DNA from: Hippasteria phrygiana
Lineage: Eukaryota; Echinodermata; Asteroidea; Valvatida; Goniasteridae
Direction of reading: 5' to 3'
Length of the DNA stretch: 64,000 nt
Assembly: GCA_037893225.1 (NCBI GenBank)
Contig: JAZGUH010000183.1
Coordinates: forward strand, 496,001-560,000
The notes under the pieces were generated by a model. The model was not told the DNA's origin. It worked only from the letters and a program-made list of their open reading frames with translations, and did no database searches. Position numbers and translations under genes: made by a program. Shown here one piece after another: positions 10,733 through 24,100 of this stretch (position 1 is the stretch's first letter; each line of letters starts with the position of its first letter).

Positions 10733-10963
10733 ATGAAATATCAACCAAATTCAGTAATTTTGACATGTATGGATAGCTTAGATCTGGCGCTACATGTTGC
10801 AATTATCGGCGGCTTCTTAGAGTTAACACTTGTGGAGAAAATTCAAACCTCGCAATGTTTATTTTCTTCCCGGCCACCATCTGTGTGCAGATTACCTTTT
10901 ATTTATTGCTCCATGCCTGTCAAAATCCCTGGGTATGGACTTGCTTTACTCATTCATAATTGC
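10733..10963 (+). repeat. Family f13 type monomer (231 bp)
   Basis: Like f12 with p193 A, and one G lost from the GGGG run at p199-202 (CCCTGGGTATGG). The 231-bp length keeps the forward frame open into the next monomer, which produces the longest open frames in the window (190 codons). There are only three copies: 10733, 17686 and 23944. The last two share p40 T. Each is followed by an f9 with p24 T. Confidence 0.9.
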
Positions 10964-11658
10964 ATGAAATATCAACCAAATTCAGTTATTTTGACATGTA
11001 TGGATAGCTTAGATCTGGCGCTACATGTTGCAATTATCGGCGGCTTCTTAGAGTTAAAACTTGTGGAGAAAATTCAAACCTCGCAATGTTTATTTTCTTT
11101 CCGGCCAACATCTGTGTACATGTTACCGTCTATTTATTGCTCCATGCATGTCAAATTCCCTAGGGTATGACTTGCTTTACTCATTCATAATTGCATGAAA
11201 TATCAACCAAATTCAGTAATTTTGACATGTATGGATAGCTTAGATCTGGCGCTACATGTTGCAATTATCGGCGGCTTCTTAGAGTTAACACTTGTGGAGA
11301 AAATTCAAACCTCGCAATGTTTATTTTCTTCCTGGCCACCATCTGTGTGCAGATTACCGCCTATTTATTGCTCCATGCATGTCAAATTCCCTGGGGTATG
11401 GACTTGCTTTACTCATTCATAATTGCATGAAATATCAACCAAATTCAGTAATTTTGACATGTATGGATAGCTTAGATCTGGCGCTACATGTTGCAATTAT
11501 CGGCGGCTTCTTAGAGTTAACACTTGTGGAGAAAATTCAAACCTCGCAATGTTTATTTTCTTCCCGGCCACCATATGTGTGCAGTTTACCTTTTATTTAT
11601 TGCTCCATGCATGTCAAATTCCCTGGGGTATGGACTTGCTTTACTCATTCATAATTGC

Positions 11659-11890
11659 ATGAAATATCAACCAAATTCAGTAATTTTGACATGTATGGAT
11701 AGCTTAGATCTGGCGCTACATGTTGCAATTATCGGCGGCTTCTTAGAGTTAACACTTGTGGAGAAAATTCAAACCTCGCAATGTTTATTTTCTTCCCGGC
11801 CACCATCTGTGTGCAGATTACCTTTGATTTATTGCTCCATGCCTGTCAAAATCCCTGGGGTATGGACTTGCTTTACTCATTCATAATTGC
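11659..11890 (+). repeat. Family f6 type monomer
   Basis: Differs from f3 at p168 G (CTTTGATTT), p185 C and p193 A. Copies start at 7716, 8412, 11659, 15597, 19770, 21623, 24870, 26957, 30204, 46238, 48554, 51805, 54121 and 62948. Those at 7716, 8412, 15597 and 21623 also share p117 A, a sub-lineage of the left domain. 12587 has p95 A, and 4934 carries an f5 5' end. 19770 has a C-to-G change at 19982. In the left domain f6 precedes f7; later it precedes f9. Confidence 0.88.
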
Positions 11891-13049
11891 ATGAAATATC
11901 AACCAAATTCAGTAATTTTGACATGTATGGATAGCTTAGATCTGGGGCTACATGTTGCAATTATCGGCGGCTTCCTAGAGTTAAAACTTGTGGAGAAAAT
12001 TCAAACCTCGCAATGTTTATTTTCTTTCCGGCCAACATCTGTGTACATGTTACCGTCTATTTATTGCTCCATGCATGTCAAATTCCCTGGGGTATGGACT
12101 TGCTTTACTCATTCATAATTGCATGAAATATCAACCAAATTCAGTAATTTTGACATGTATGGATAGCTTAGATCTGGCGCTACATGTTGCAATTATCGGC
12201 GGCTTCTTAGAGTTAACACTTGTGGAGAAAATTCAAACCTCGCAATGTTTATTTTCTTTCCGGCCAACATCTGTGTACATGTTACCGTCTATTTATTGCT
12301 CCATGCATGTCAAATTCCCTGGGGTATGGACTTGCTTTACTCATTCATAATTGCATGAAATATCAACCAAATTCAGTAATTTTGACATGTATGGATAGCT
12401 TAGATCTGGGGCTACATGTTGCAATTATCGGCGGCTTCTTAGAGTTAACACTTGTGGAGAAAATTCAAACCTCGCAATGTTTATTTTCTTCCCGGCCACC
12501 ATCTGTGTGCAGATTACCTTTTATTTATTGGTCCATGCATGTCAAATTCCCTGGGGTATGGTCTTGCTTTACTCATTCATAATTGCATGAAATATCAACC
12601 AAATTCAGTAATTTTGACATGTATGGATAGCTTAGATCTGGCGCTACATGTTGCAATTATCGGCGGCTTCTTAGAGTTAAAACTTGTGGAGAAAATTCAA
12701 ACCTCGCAATGTTTATTTTCTTCCCGGCCACCATCTGTGTGCAGATTACCTTTGATTTATTGCTCCATGCCTGTCAAAATCCCTGGGGTATGGACTTGCT
12801 TTACTCATTCATAATTGCATGAAATATCAACCAAATTCAGTAATTTTGACATGTATGGATAGCTTAGATCTGGCGCTACATGTTGCAATTATCGGCGGCT
12901 TCTTAGAGTTAAAACTTGTGGAGAAAATTCAAACCTCGCAATGTTTATTTTCTTTCCGGCCAACATCTGTGTACATGTTACCGTCTATTTATTGCTCCAT
13001 GCATGTCAAATTCCCTAGGGTATGACTTGCTTTACTCATTCATAATTGC

Positions 13050-13280
13050 ATGAAATATCAACCAAATTCAGTAATTTTGACATGTATGGATAGCTTAGAT
13101 CTGGCGCTACATGTTGCAATTATCGGCGGCTTCTTAGAGTTAAAACTTGTGGAGAAAATTCAAACTTCGCAATGTTTATTTTCTTTCCGGCCAACATCTG
13201 TGTGCATATTACCTTCTATTTATTGCTCCATGCATGTCAAATTCCCTAGGGTATGACTTGCTTTACTCATTCATAATTGC
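13050..13280 (+). repeat. Family f14 type monomer (231 bp, CCCTAGGG)
   Basis: Has p95 A, p117 T, p137 T, p145 A, p158 T, p167 C, p199 A and the one-G loss near p206. In effect it is an f5-like 3' half with p185 A and the f9 terminus. The 19 copies run from 13050 to 63643. 40427 and 43914 share p39 A. 33454 has p95 C and p117 C and is probably a hybrid. It usually follows f15 and twice occurs as an f14-f14 doublet (27652/27883, 30899/31130). Confidence 0.88.
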
Positions 13281-13743
13281 ATGAAATATCAACCAAATTC
13301 AGTAATTTTGACATGTATGGATAGCTTAGATCTGGGGCTACATGTTGCAATTATCGGCGGCTTCTTAGAGTTAACACTTGTGGAGAAAATTCAAACCTCG
13401 CAATGTTTATTTTCTTTCCGGCCAACATCTGTGTGCATATTACCTTCTATTTATTGCTCCATGCCTGTCAAATTCCCTGGGGTATGACTTGCTTTACTCA
13501 TTCATAATTGCATGAAATATCAACCAAATTCAGTAATTTTGACATGTATGGATAGCTTAGATCTGGCGCTACATGTTGCAATTATCGGCGGCTTCTTAGA
13601 GTTAACACTTGTGGAGAAAATTCAAACCTCGCAATGTTTATTTTCTTCCTGGCCACCATCTGTGTGCAGATTACCGCCTATTTATTGCTCCATGCATGTC
13701 AAATTCCCTGGGGTATGGACTTGCTTTACTCATTCATAATTGC

Positions 13744-13975
13744 ATGAAATATCAACCAAATTCAGTAATTTTGACATGTATGGATAGCTTAGATCTGGCG
13801 CTACATGTTGCAATTATCGGCGGCTTCTTAGAGTTAACACTTGTGGAGAAAATTCAAACCTCGCAATGTTTATTTTCTTCCCGGCCACCATCTGTGTGCA
13901 GTTTACCTTTCATTTATTGCTCCATGCCTGTCAAATTCCCTGGGGTATGGACTTGCTTTACTCATTCATAATTGC
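13744..13975 (+). repeat. Family f8 type monomer
   Basis: Differs from f3 at p159 T (CAGTTTACC), p168 C and p185 C. Copies start at 7484, 13744, 15365, 19306 and 21391. Variants at 11427 and 24638 have p149 A and p168 T; 11427 also has p185 A. f8 always sits second in the HOR, directly after f1. It is confined to 7484-24869. Confidence 0.88.
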
Positions 13976-14206
13976 ATGAAATATCAACCAAATTCAGTAA
14001 TTTTGACATGTATGGATAGCTTAGATCTGGCGCTACATGTTGCAATTATCGGCGGCTTCTTAGAGTTAACACTTGTGGAGAAAATTCAAACCTCGCAATG
14101 TTTATTTTCTTCCCGGCCAACATCTGTGTACATGTTACCGTCTATTTATTGCTCCATGCATGTCAAATTCCCTAGGGTATGACTTGCTTTACTCATTCAT
14201 AATTGC
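13976..14206 (+). repeat. Hybrid monomer f4-like/f9
   Basis: p95 C and p137 C (14112) match the f4-like monomer at 19538. p145 A (14120) onward, including p199 A and the G loss, is f9. In the paralogous block the order is f8-f4 variant-f6-f9-f15; here it is f8-hybrid-f15. An exchange that deleted two monomers explains both the composition and the order. The switch lies between 14112 and 14120. Confidence 0.82.
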
Positions 14207-15132
14207 ATGAAATATCAACCAAATTCAGTAATTTTGACATGTATGGATAGCTTAGATCTGGCGCTACATGTTGCAATTATCGGCGGCTTCTTAGAGTTAA
14301 CATTTGTGGAGAAAATTCAAACCTCGCAATGTTTATTTTCTTCCCGGCCACCATCTGTGTGCAGATTACCTCCTATTTATTGCTCCATGCCTGTCAAAAT
14401 CCCTGGGGTATGGACTTGCTTTACTCATTCATAATTGCATGAAATATCAACCAAATTCAGTAATTTTGACATGTATGGATAGCTTAGATCTGGCGCTACA
14501 TGTTGCAATTATCGGCGGCTTCTTAGAGTTAAAACTTGTGGAGAAAATTCAAACTTCGCAATGTTTATTTTCTTTCCGGCCAACATCTGTGTGCATATTA
14601 CCTTCTATTTATTGCTCCATGCATGTCAAATTCCCTAGGGTATGACTTGCTTTACTCATTCATAATTGCATGAAATATCAACCAAATTCAGTAATTTTGA
14701 CATGTATGGATAGCTTAGATCTGGGGCTACATGTTGCAATTATCGGCGGCTTCTTAGAGTTAACACTTGTGGAGAAAATTCAAACCTCGCAATGTTTATT
14801 TTCTTCCCGGCCACCATCTGTGTGCAGATTACCTTTTATTTATTGCTCCATGCATGTCAAATTCCCTGGGGTATGGTCTTGCTTTACTCATTCATAATTG
14901 CATGAAATATCAACCAAATTCAGTAATTTTGACATGTATGGATAGCTTAGATCTGGCGCTACATGTTGCAATTATCTGCGGCTTCTTAGAGTTAACACTT
15001 GTGGAGAAAATTCAAACCTCGCAATGTTTATTTTCTTTCCGGCCAACATCTGTGTGCATATTACCTTCTATTTATTGCTCCATGCCTGTCAAATTCCCTG
15101 GGGTATGACTTGCTTTACTCATTCATAATTGC

Positions 15133-18100
15133 ATGAAATATCAACCAAATTCAGTAATTTTGACATGTATGGATAGCTTAGATCTGGCGCTACATGTTGC
15201 AATTATCGGCGGCTTCTTAGAGTTAACACTTGTGGAGAAAATTCAAACCTCGCAATGTTTATTTTCTTCCTGGCCACCATCTGTGTGCAGATTACCGCCT
15301 ATTTATTGCTCCATGCATGTCAAATTCCCTGGGGTATGGACTTGCTTTACTCATTCATAATTGCATGAAATATCAACCAAATTCAGTAATTTTGACATGT
15401 ATGGATAGCTTAGATCTGGCGCTACATGTTGCAATTATCGGCGGCTTCTTAGAGTTAACACTTGTGGAGAAAATTCAAACCTCGCAATGTTTATTTTCTT
15501 CCCGGCCACCATCTGTGTGCAGTTTACCTTTCATTTATTGCTCCATGCCTGTCAAATTCCCTGGGGTATGGACTTGCTTTACTCATTCATAATTGCATGA
15601 AATATCAACCAAATTCAGTAATTTTGACATGTATGGATAGCTTAGATCTGGCGCTACATGTTGCAATTATCGGCGGCTTCTTAGAGTTAACACTTGTGGA
15701 GAAAATTCAAACATCGCAATGTTTATTTTCTTCCCGGCCACCATCTGTGTGCAGATTACCTTTGATTTATTGCTCCATGCCTGTCAAAATCCCTGGGGTA
15801 TGGACTTGCTTTACTCATTCATAATTGCATGAAATATCAACCAAATTCAGTAATTTTGACATGTATGGATAGCTTAGATCTGGGGCTACATGTTGCAATT
15901 ATCGGCGGCTTCCTAGAGTTAAAACTTGTGGAGAAAATTCAAACCTCGCAATGTTTATTTTCTTTCCGGCCAACATCTGTGTACATGTTACCGTCTATTT
16001 ATTGCTCCATGCATGTCAAATTCCCTGGGGTATGGACTTGCTTTACTCATTCATAATTGCATGAAATATCAACCAAATTCAGTAATTTTGACATGTATGG
16101 ATAGCTTAGATCTGGCGCTACATGTTGCAATTATCGGCGGCTTCTTAGAGTTAACACTTGTGGAGAAAATTCAAACCTCGCAATGTTTATTTTCTTTCCG
16201 GCCAACATCTGTGTACATGTTACCGTCTATTTATTGCTCCATGCATGTCAAATTCCCTGGGGTATGGACTTGCTTTACTCATTCATAATTGCATGAAATG
16301 TCAACCAAATTCAGTAATTTTGACATGTATGGATAGCTTAGATCTGGCGCTACATGTTGCAATTATCGGCGGCTTCTTAGAGTTAACACTTGTGGAGAAA
16401 ATTCAAACCTCGCAATGTTTATTTTCTTCCCGGCCACCATCTGTGTGCAGATTACCTTTTATTTATTGCTCCATGCATGTCAAATTCCCTGGGGTATGGA
16501 CTTGCTTTACTCATTCATAATTGCATGAAATATCAACCAAATTCAGTAATTTTGACATGTATGGATAGCTTAGATCTGGGGCTACATGTTGCAATTATCG
16601 GCGGCTTCTTAGAGTTAACACTTGTGGAGAAAATTCAAACCTCGCAATGTTTATTTTCTTCCCGGCCACCATCTGTGTGCAGATTACCTTTTATTTATTG
16701 CTCCATGCATGTCAAATTCCCTGGGGTATGGTCTTGCTTTACTCATTCATAATTGCATGAAATATCAACCAAATTCAGTAATTTTGACATGTATGGATAG
16801 CTTAGATCTGGCGCTACATGTTGCAATTATCGGCGGCTTCTTAGAGTTAAAACTTGTGGAGAAAATTCAAACCTCGCAATGTTTATTTTCTTTCCGGCCA
16901 ACATCTGTGTACATGTTACCGTCTATTTATTGCTCCATGCATGTCAAATTCCCTAGGGTATGACTTGCTTTACTCATTCATAATTGCATGAAATATCAAC
17001 CAAATTCAGTAATTTTGACATGTATGGATAGCTTAGATCTGGCGCTACATGTTGCAATTATCGGCGGCAGCTTCTTAGAGTTAACACTTGTGGAGAAAAT
17101 TCAAACCTCGCAATGTTTATTTTCTTCCCGGCCACCATCTGTGTGCAGATTACCTTCTATTTATTGCTCCATGCCTGTCAAAATCCCTGGGGTATGGACT
17201 TGCTTTACTCATTCATAATTGCATGAAATATCAACCAAATTCAGTAATTTTGACATGTATGGATAGCTTAGATCTGGCGCTACATGTTGCAATTATCGGC
17301 GGCTTCTTAGAGTTAAAACTTGTGGAGAAAATTCAAACCTCGCAATGTTTATTTTCTTTCCGGCCAACATCTGTGTACATGTTACCGTCTATTTATTGCT
17401 CCATGCATGTCAAATTCCCTAGGGTATGACTTGCTTTACTCATTCATAATTGCATGAAATATCAACCAAATTCAGTAATTTTGACATGTATGGATAGCTT
17501 AGATCTGGCGCTACATGTTGCAATTATCGGCGGCTTCTTAGAGTTAACACTTGTGGAGAAAATTCAAACCTCGCAATGTTTATTTTCTTCCCGGCCACCA
17601 TCTGTGTGCAGATTACTTTTTATTTATTGCTCCATGCCTGTCAAATTCCCTGGGGTATGGACTTGCTTTACTCATTCATAATTGCATGAAATATCAACCA
17701 AATTCAGTAATTTTGACATGTATGTATAGCTTAGATCTGGCGCTACATGTTGCAATTATCGGCGGCTTCTTAGAGTTAACACTTGTGGAGAAAATTCAAA
17801 CCTCGCAATGTTTATTTTCTTCCCGGCCACCATCTGTGTGCAGATTACCTTTTATTTATTGCTCCATGCCTGTCAAAATCCCTGGGTATGGACTTGCTTT
17901 ACTCATTCATAATTGCATGAAATATCAACCAAATTCAGTTATTTTGACATGTATGGATAGCTTAGATCTGGCGCTACATGTTGCAATTATCGGCGGCTTC
18001 TTAGAGTTAAAACTTGTGGAGAAAATTCAAACCTCGCAATGTTTATTTTCTTTCCGGCCAACATCTGTGTACATGTTACCGTCTATTTATTGCTCCATGC

Positions 18101-18147
18101 ATGTCAAATTCCCTAGGGTATGACTTGCTTTACTCATTCATAATTGC
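15133..18147 (+). repeat. HOR block E: 13 monomers
   Basis: Order: f1-f8-f6-f7-f2-f3-f4-f9-f10-f9-f12-f13-f9. It matches block G (21159-24405) at a constant offset of 6,026 bp through 17453, then at 6,258 bp, because block G has an extra f11. p164 T (f12), p40 T (f13) and p24 T (f9) are shared with block G at these offsets. Confidence 0.88.
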
Positions 18148-21100
18148 ATGAAATATCAACCAAATTCAGTAATTTTGACATGTATGGATAGCTTAGATCT
18201 GGCGCTACATGTTGCAATTATCGGCGGCTTCTTAGAGTTAACACTTGTGGAGAAAATTCAAACCTCGCAATGTTTATTTTCTTCCTGGCCACCATCTGTG
18301 TGCAGATTACCGCCTATTTATTGCTCCATGCATGTCAAATTCCCTGGGGTATGGACTTGCTTTACTCATTCATAATTGCATGAAATATCAACCAAATTCA
18401 GTAATTTTGACATGTATGGATAGCTTAGATCTGGCGCTACATGTTGCAATTATCGGCGGCTTCTTAGAGTTAACATTTGTGGAGAAAATTCAAACCTCGC
18501 AATGTTTATTTTCTTCCTGGCCACCATCTGTGTGCAGATTACCTCCTATTTATTGCTCCATGCCTGTCAAAATCCCTGGGGTATGGACTTGCTTTACTCA
18601 TTCATAATTGCATGAAATATCAACCAAATTCAGTAATTTTGACATGTATGGATAGCTTAGATCTGGCGCTACATGTTGCAATTATCGGCGGCTTCTTAGA
18701 GTTAAAACTTGTGGAGAAAATTCAAACTTCGCAATGTTTATTTTCTTTCCGGCCAACATCTGTGTGCATATTACCTTCTATTTATTGCTCCATGCATGTC
18801 AAATTCCCTAGGGTATGACTTGCTTCACTCATTCATAATTGCATGAAATATCAACCAAATTCAGTAATTTTGACATGTATGGATAGCTTAGATCTGGGGC
18901 TACATGTTGCAATTATCGGCGGCTTCTTAGAGTTAACACTTGTGGAGAAAATTCAAACCTCGCAATGTTTATTTTCTTTCCGGCCAACATCTGTGTGCAT
19001 ATTACCTTCTATTTATTGCTCCATGCCTGTCAAATTCCCTGGGGTATGACTTGCTTTACTCATTCATAATTGCATGAAATATCAACCAAATTCAGTAATT
19101 TTGACATGTATGGATAGCTTAGATCTGGCGCTACATGTTGCAATTATCGGCGGCTTCTTAGAGTTAACACTTGTGGAGAAAATTCAAACCTCGCAATGTT
19201 TATTTTCTTCCTGGCCACCATCTGTGTGCAGATTACCGCCTATTTATTGCTCCATGCATGTCAAATTCCCTGGGGTATGGACTTGCTTTACTCATTCATA
19301 ATTGCATGAAATATCAACCAAATTCAGTAATTTTGACATGTATGGATAGCTTAGATCTGGCGCTACATGTTGCAATTATCGGCGGCTTCTTAGAGTTAAC
19401 ACTTGTGGAGAAAATTCAAACCTCGCAATGTTTATTTTCTTCCCGGCCACCATCTGTGTGCAGTTTACCTTTCATTTATTGCTCCATGCCTGTCAAATTC
19501 CCTGGGGTATGGACTTGCTTTACTCATTCATAATTGCATGAAATATCAACCAAATTCAGTAATTTTGACATGTATGGATAGCTTAGATCTGGCGCTACAT
19601 GTTGCAATTATCGGCGGCTTCTTAGAGTTAACACTTGTGGAGAAAATTCAAACCTCGCAATGTTTATTTTCTTCCCGGCCACCATCTGTGTGCAGATTAC
19701 CTTTTATTTATTGCTCCATGCATGTCAAATTCCCTGGGGTATGGTCTTGCTTTACTCATTCATAATTGCATGAAATATCAACCAAATTCAGTAATTTTGA
19801 CATGTATGGATAGCTTAGATCTGGCGCTACATGTTGCAATTATCGGCGGCTTCTTAGAGTTAACACTTGTGGAGAAAATTCAAACCTCGCAATGTTTATT
19901 TTCTTCCCGGCCACCATCTGTGTGCAGATTACCTTTGATTTATTGCTCCATGCCTGTCAAAATCCCTGGGGTATGGACTTGGTTTACTCATTCATAATTG
20001 CATGAAATATCAACCAAATTCAGTAATTTTGACATGTATGGATAGCTTAGATCTGGCGCTACATGTTGCAATTATCGGCGGCTTCTTAGAGTTAAAACTT
20101 GTGGAGAAAATTCAAACCTCGCAATGTTTATTTTCTTTCCGGCCAACATCTGTGTACATGTTACCGTCTATTTATTGCTCCATGCATGTCAAATTCCCTA
20201 GGGTATGACTTGCTTTACTCATTCATAATTGCATGAAATATCAACCAAATTCAGTAATTTTGACATGTATGGATAGCTTAGATCTGGCGCTACATGTTGC
20301 AATTATCGGCGGCTTCTTAGAGTTAACATTTGTGGAGAAAATTCAAACCTCGCAATGTTTATTTTCTTCCTGGCCACCATCTGTGTGCAGATTACCTTTT
20401 ATTTATTGCTCCATGCCTGTCAAAATCCCTGGGGTATGGACTTGCTTTACTCATTCATAATTGCATGAAATATCAACCAAATTCAGTAATTTTGACATGT
20501 ATGGATAGCTTAGATCTGGCGCTACATGTTGCAATTATCGGCGGCTTCTTAGAGTTAAAACTTGTGGAGAAAATTCAAACTTCGCAATGTTTATTTTCTT
20601 TCCGGCCAACATCTGTGTGCATATTACCTTCTATTTATTGCTCCATGCATGTCAAATTCCCTAGGGTATGACTTGCTTTACTCATTCATAATTGCATGAA
20701 ATATCAACCAAATTCAGTAATTTTGACATGTATGGATAGCTTAGATCTGGGGCTACATGTTGCAATTATCGGCGGCTTCTTAGAGTTAACACTTGTGGAG
20801 AAAATTCAAACCTCGCAATGTTTATTTTCTTCCCGGCCACCATCTGTGTGCAGATTACCTTTTATTTATTGCTCCATGCATGTCAAATTCCCTGGGGTAT
20901 GGTCTTGCTTTACTCATTCATAATTGCATGAAATATCAACCAAATTCAGTAATTTTGACATGTATGGATAGCTTAGATCTGGCGCTACATGTTGCAATTA
21001 TCTGCGGCTTCTTAGAGTTAACACTTGTGGAGAAAATTCAAACCTCGCAATGTTTATTTTCTTTCCGGCCAACATCTGTGTGCATATTACCTTCTATTTA

Positions 21101-21158
21101 TTGCTCCATGCCTGTCAAATTCCCTGGGGTATGACTTGCTTTACTCATTCATAATTGC
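18148..21158 (+). repeat. HOR block F: 13 monomers
   Basis: Order: f1-f15-f14-f5 (p56 G form), then f1-f8-f4 variant-f6-f9-f15-f14-f4-f5. From the f14 at 18612 it parallels block D from 13050. Private changes are T-to-C at 18826 and C-to-G at 19982. The f15 at 20233 has an f11-like p165-168. Confidence 0.83.
18380..18611 (+). repeat. Family f15 type monomer
   Basis: Has p97 T, p139 T, p165-168 TCCT, p185 C and p193 A. Copies start at 18380, 27420, 30667, 46701, 49017, 52268, 55978, 59465, 61789 and 63411. 14207 has p139 C, and 20233 has p165-168 TTTT. It is normally followed by f14, except at 55978 and 59465, where f11 follows because of a deletion. Confidence 0.87.
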
Positions 21159-24100
21159 ATGAAATATCAACCAAATTCAGTAATTTTGACATGTATGGAT
21201 AGCTTAGATCTGGCGCTACATGTTGCAATTATCGGCGGCTTCTTAGAGTTAACACTTGTGGAGAAAATTCAAACCTCGCAATGTTTATTTTCTTCCTGGC
21301 CACCATCTGTGTGCAGATTACCGCCTATTTATTGCTCCATGCATGTCAAATTCCCTGGGGTATGGACTTGCTTTACTCATTCATAATTGCATGAAATATC
21401 AACCAAATTCAGTAATTTTGACATGTATGGATAGCTTAGATCTGGCGCTACATGTTGCAATTATCGGCGGCTTCTTAGAGTTAACACTTGTGGAGAAAAT
21501 TCAAACCTCGCAATGTTTATTTTCTTCCCGGCCACCATCTGTGTGCAGTTTACCTTTCATTTATTGCTCCATGCCTGTCAAATTCCCTGGGGTATGGACT
21601 TGCTTTACTCATTCATAATTGCATGAAATATCAACCAAATTCAGTAATTTTGACATGTATGGATAGCTTAGATCTGGCGCTACATGTTGCAATTATCGGC
21701 GGCTTCTTAGAGTTAACACTTGTGGAGAAAATTCAAACATCGCAATGTTTATTTTCTTCCCGGCCACCATCTGTGTGCAGATTACCTTTGATTTATTGCT
21801 CCATGCCTGTCAAAATCCCTGGGGTATGGACTTGCTTTACTCATTCATAATTGCATGAAATATCAACCAAATTCAGTAATTTTGACATGTATGGATAGCT
21901 TAGATCTGGGGCTACATGTTGCAATTATCGGCGGCTTCCTAGAGTTAAAACTTGTGGAGAAAATTCAAACCTCGCAATGTTTATTTTCTTTCCGGCCAAC
22001 ATCTGTGTACATGTTACCGTCTATTTATTGCTCCATGCATGTCAAATTCCCTGGGGTATGGACTTGCTTTACTCATTCATAATTGCATGAAATATCAACC
22101 AAATTCAGTAATTTTGACATGTATGGATAGCTTAGATCTGGCGCTACATGTTGCAATTATCGGCGGCTTCTTAGAGTTAACACTTGTGGAGAAAATTCAA
22201 ACCTCGCAATGTTTATTTTCTTTCCGGCCAACATCTGTGTACATGTTACCGTCTATTTATTGCTCCATGCATGTCAAATTCCCTGGGGTATGGACTTGCT
22301 TTACTCATTCATAATTGCATGAAATATCAACCAAATTCAGTAATTTTGACATGTATGGATAGCTTAGATCTGGCGCTACATGTTGCAATTATCGGCGGCT
22401 TCTTAGAGTTAACACTTGTGGAGAAAATTCAAACCTCGCAATGTTTATTTTCTTCCCGGCCACCATCTGTGTGCAGATTACCTTTTATTTATTGCTCCAT
22501 GCATGTCAAATTCCCTGGGGTATGGACTTGCTTTACTCATTCATAATTGCATGAAATATCAACCAAATTCAGTAATTTTGACATGTATGGATAGCTTAGA
22601 TCTGGGGCTACATGTTGCAATTATCGGCGGCTTCTTAGAGTTAACACTTGTGGAGAAAATTCAAACCTCGCAATGTTTATTTTCTTCCCGGCCACCATCT
22701 GTGTGCAGATTACCTTTTATTTATTGCTCCATGCATGTCAAATTCCCTGGGGTATGGTCTTGCTTTACTCATTCATAATTGCATGAAATATCAACCAAAT
22801 TCAGTAATTTTGACATGTATGGATAGCTTAGATCTGGCGCTACATGTTGCAATTATCGGCGGCTTCTTAGAGTTAAAACTTGTGGAGAAAATTCAAACCT
22901 CGCAATGTTTATTTTCTTTCCGGCCAACATCTGTGTACATGTTACCGTCTATTTATTGCTCCATGCATGTCAAATTCCCTAGGGTATGACTTGCTTTACT
23001 CATTCATAATTGCATGAAATATCAACCAAATTCAGTAATTTTGACATGTATGGATAGCTTAGATCTGGCGCTACATGTTGCAATTATCGGCGGCAGCTTC
23101 TTAGAGTTAACACTTGTGGAGAAAATTCAAACCTCGCAATGTTTATTTTCTTCCCGGCCACCATCTGTGTGCAGATTACCTTCTATTTATTGCTCCATGC
23201 CTGTCAAAATCCCTGGGGTATGGACTTGCTTTACTCATTCATAATTGCATGAAATATCAACCAAATTCAGTAATTTTGACATGTATGGATAGCTTAGATC
23301 TGGCGCTACATGTTGCAATTATCGGCGGCTTCTTAGAGTTAAAACTTGTGGAGAAAATTCAAACCTCGCAATGTTTATTTTCTTTCCGGCCAACATCTGT
23401 GTACATGTTACCGTCTATTTATTGCTCCATGCATGTCAAATTCCCTAGGGTATGACTTGCTTTACTCATTCATAATTGCATGAAATATCAACCAAATTCA
23501 GTAATTTTGACATGTATGGATAGCTTAGATCTGGCGCTACATGTTGCAATTATCGGCGGCTTCTTAGAGTTAACATTTGTGGAGAAAATTCAAACCTCGC
23601 AATGTTTATTTTCTTCCCGGCCACCATCTGTGTGCAGATTACCTTTTATTTATTGCTCCATGCCTGTCAAATTCCCTGGGGTATGGACTTGCTTTACTCA
23701 TTCATAATTGCATGAAATATCAACCAAATTCAGTAATTTTGACATGTATGGATAGCTTAGATCTGGCGCTACATGTTGCAATTATCGGCGGCTTCTTAGA
23801 GTTAACACTTGTGGAGAAAATTCAAACCTCGCAATGTTTATTTTCTTCCCGGCCACCATCTGTGTGCAGATTACTTTTTATTTATTGCTCCATGCCTGTC
23901 AAATTCCCTGGGGTATGGACTTGCTTTACTCATTCATAATTGCATGAAATATCAACCAAATTCAGTAATTTTGACATGTATGTATAGCTTAGATCTGGCG
24001 CTACATGTTGCAATTATCGGCGGCTTCTTAGAGTTAACACTTGTGGAGAAAATTCAAACCTCGCAATGTTTATTTTCTTCCCGGCCACCATCTGTGTGCA

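Larger units (their letters stand above)
7252..11194 (+). repeat. HOR block C: 17 monomers
   Basis: Order: f1-f8-f6-f7-f2-f6-f7-f2-f3-f4-f9-f10-f9-f11-f12-f13-f9. Related blocks at 15133 and 21159 lack the second f6-f7-f2, so 7716-8411 and 8412-9107 are a local 696-bp 3-mer duplication. The f9, f10, f11, f12 and f13 families make their first appearance here. Confidence 0.85.
11195..15132 (+). repeat. HOR block D: 17 monomers
   Basis: Order: f1-f8-f6-f7-f2-f4-f6(p95 A)-f9-f14-f5, then f1-f8-f9 hybrid-f15-f14-f4-f5. Compared with other copies, f3 is missing between f2 (12123) and f4 (12355). The f8 at 11427 carries p149 A and p185 A. The second half (13512-15132) is paralogous to 19074-21158 but two monomers shorter. 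Confidence 0.82.

Noticed and set aside
13050..13280. CENP-B box, because f14 contains TTCG and other copies contain CCCGG
   Set aside because: The required spacing of TTCG, A and CGGG is not met on either strand in any family I checked. Centromere identity therefore cannot be claimed from a motif.
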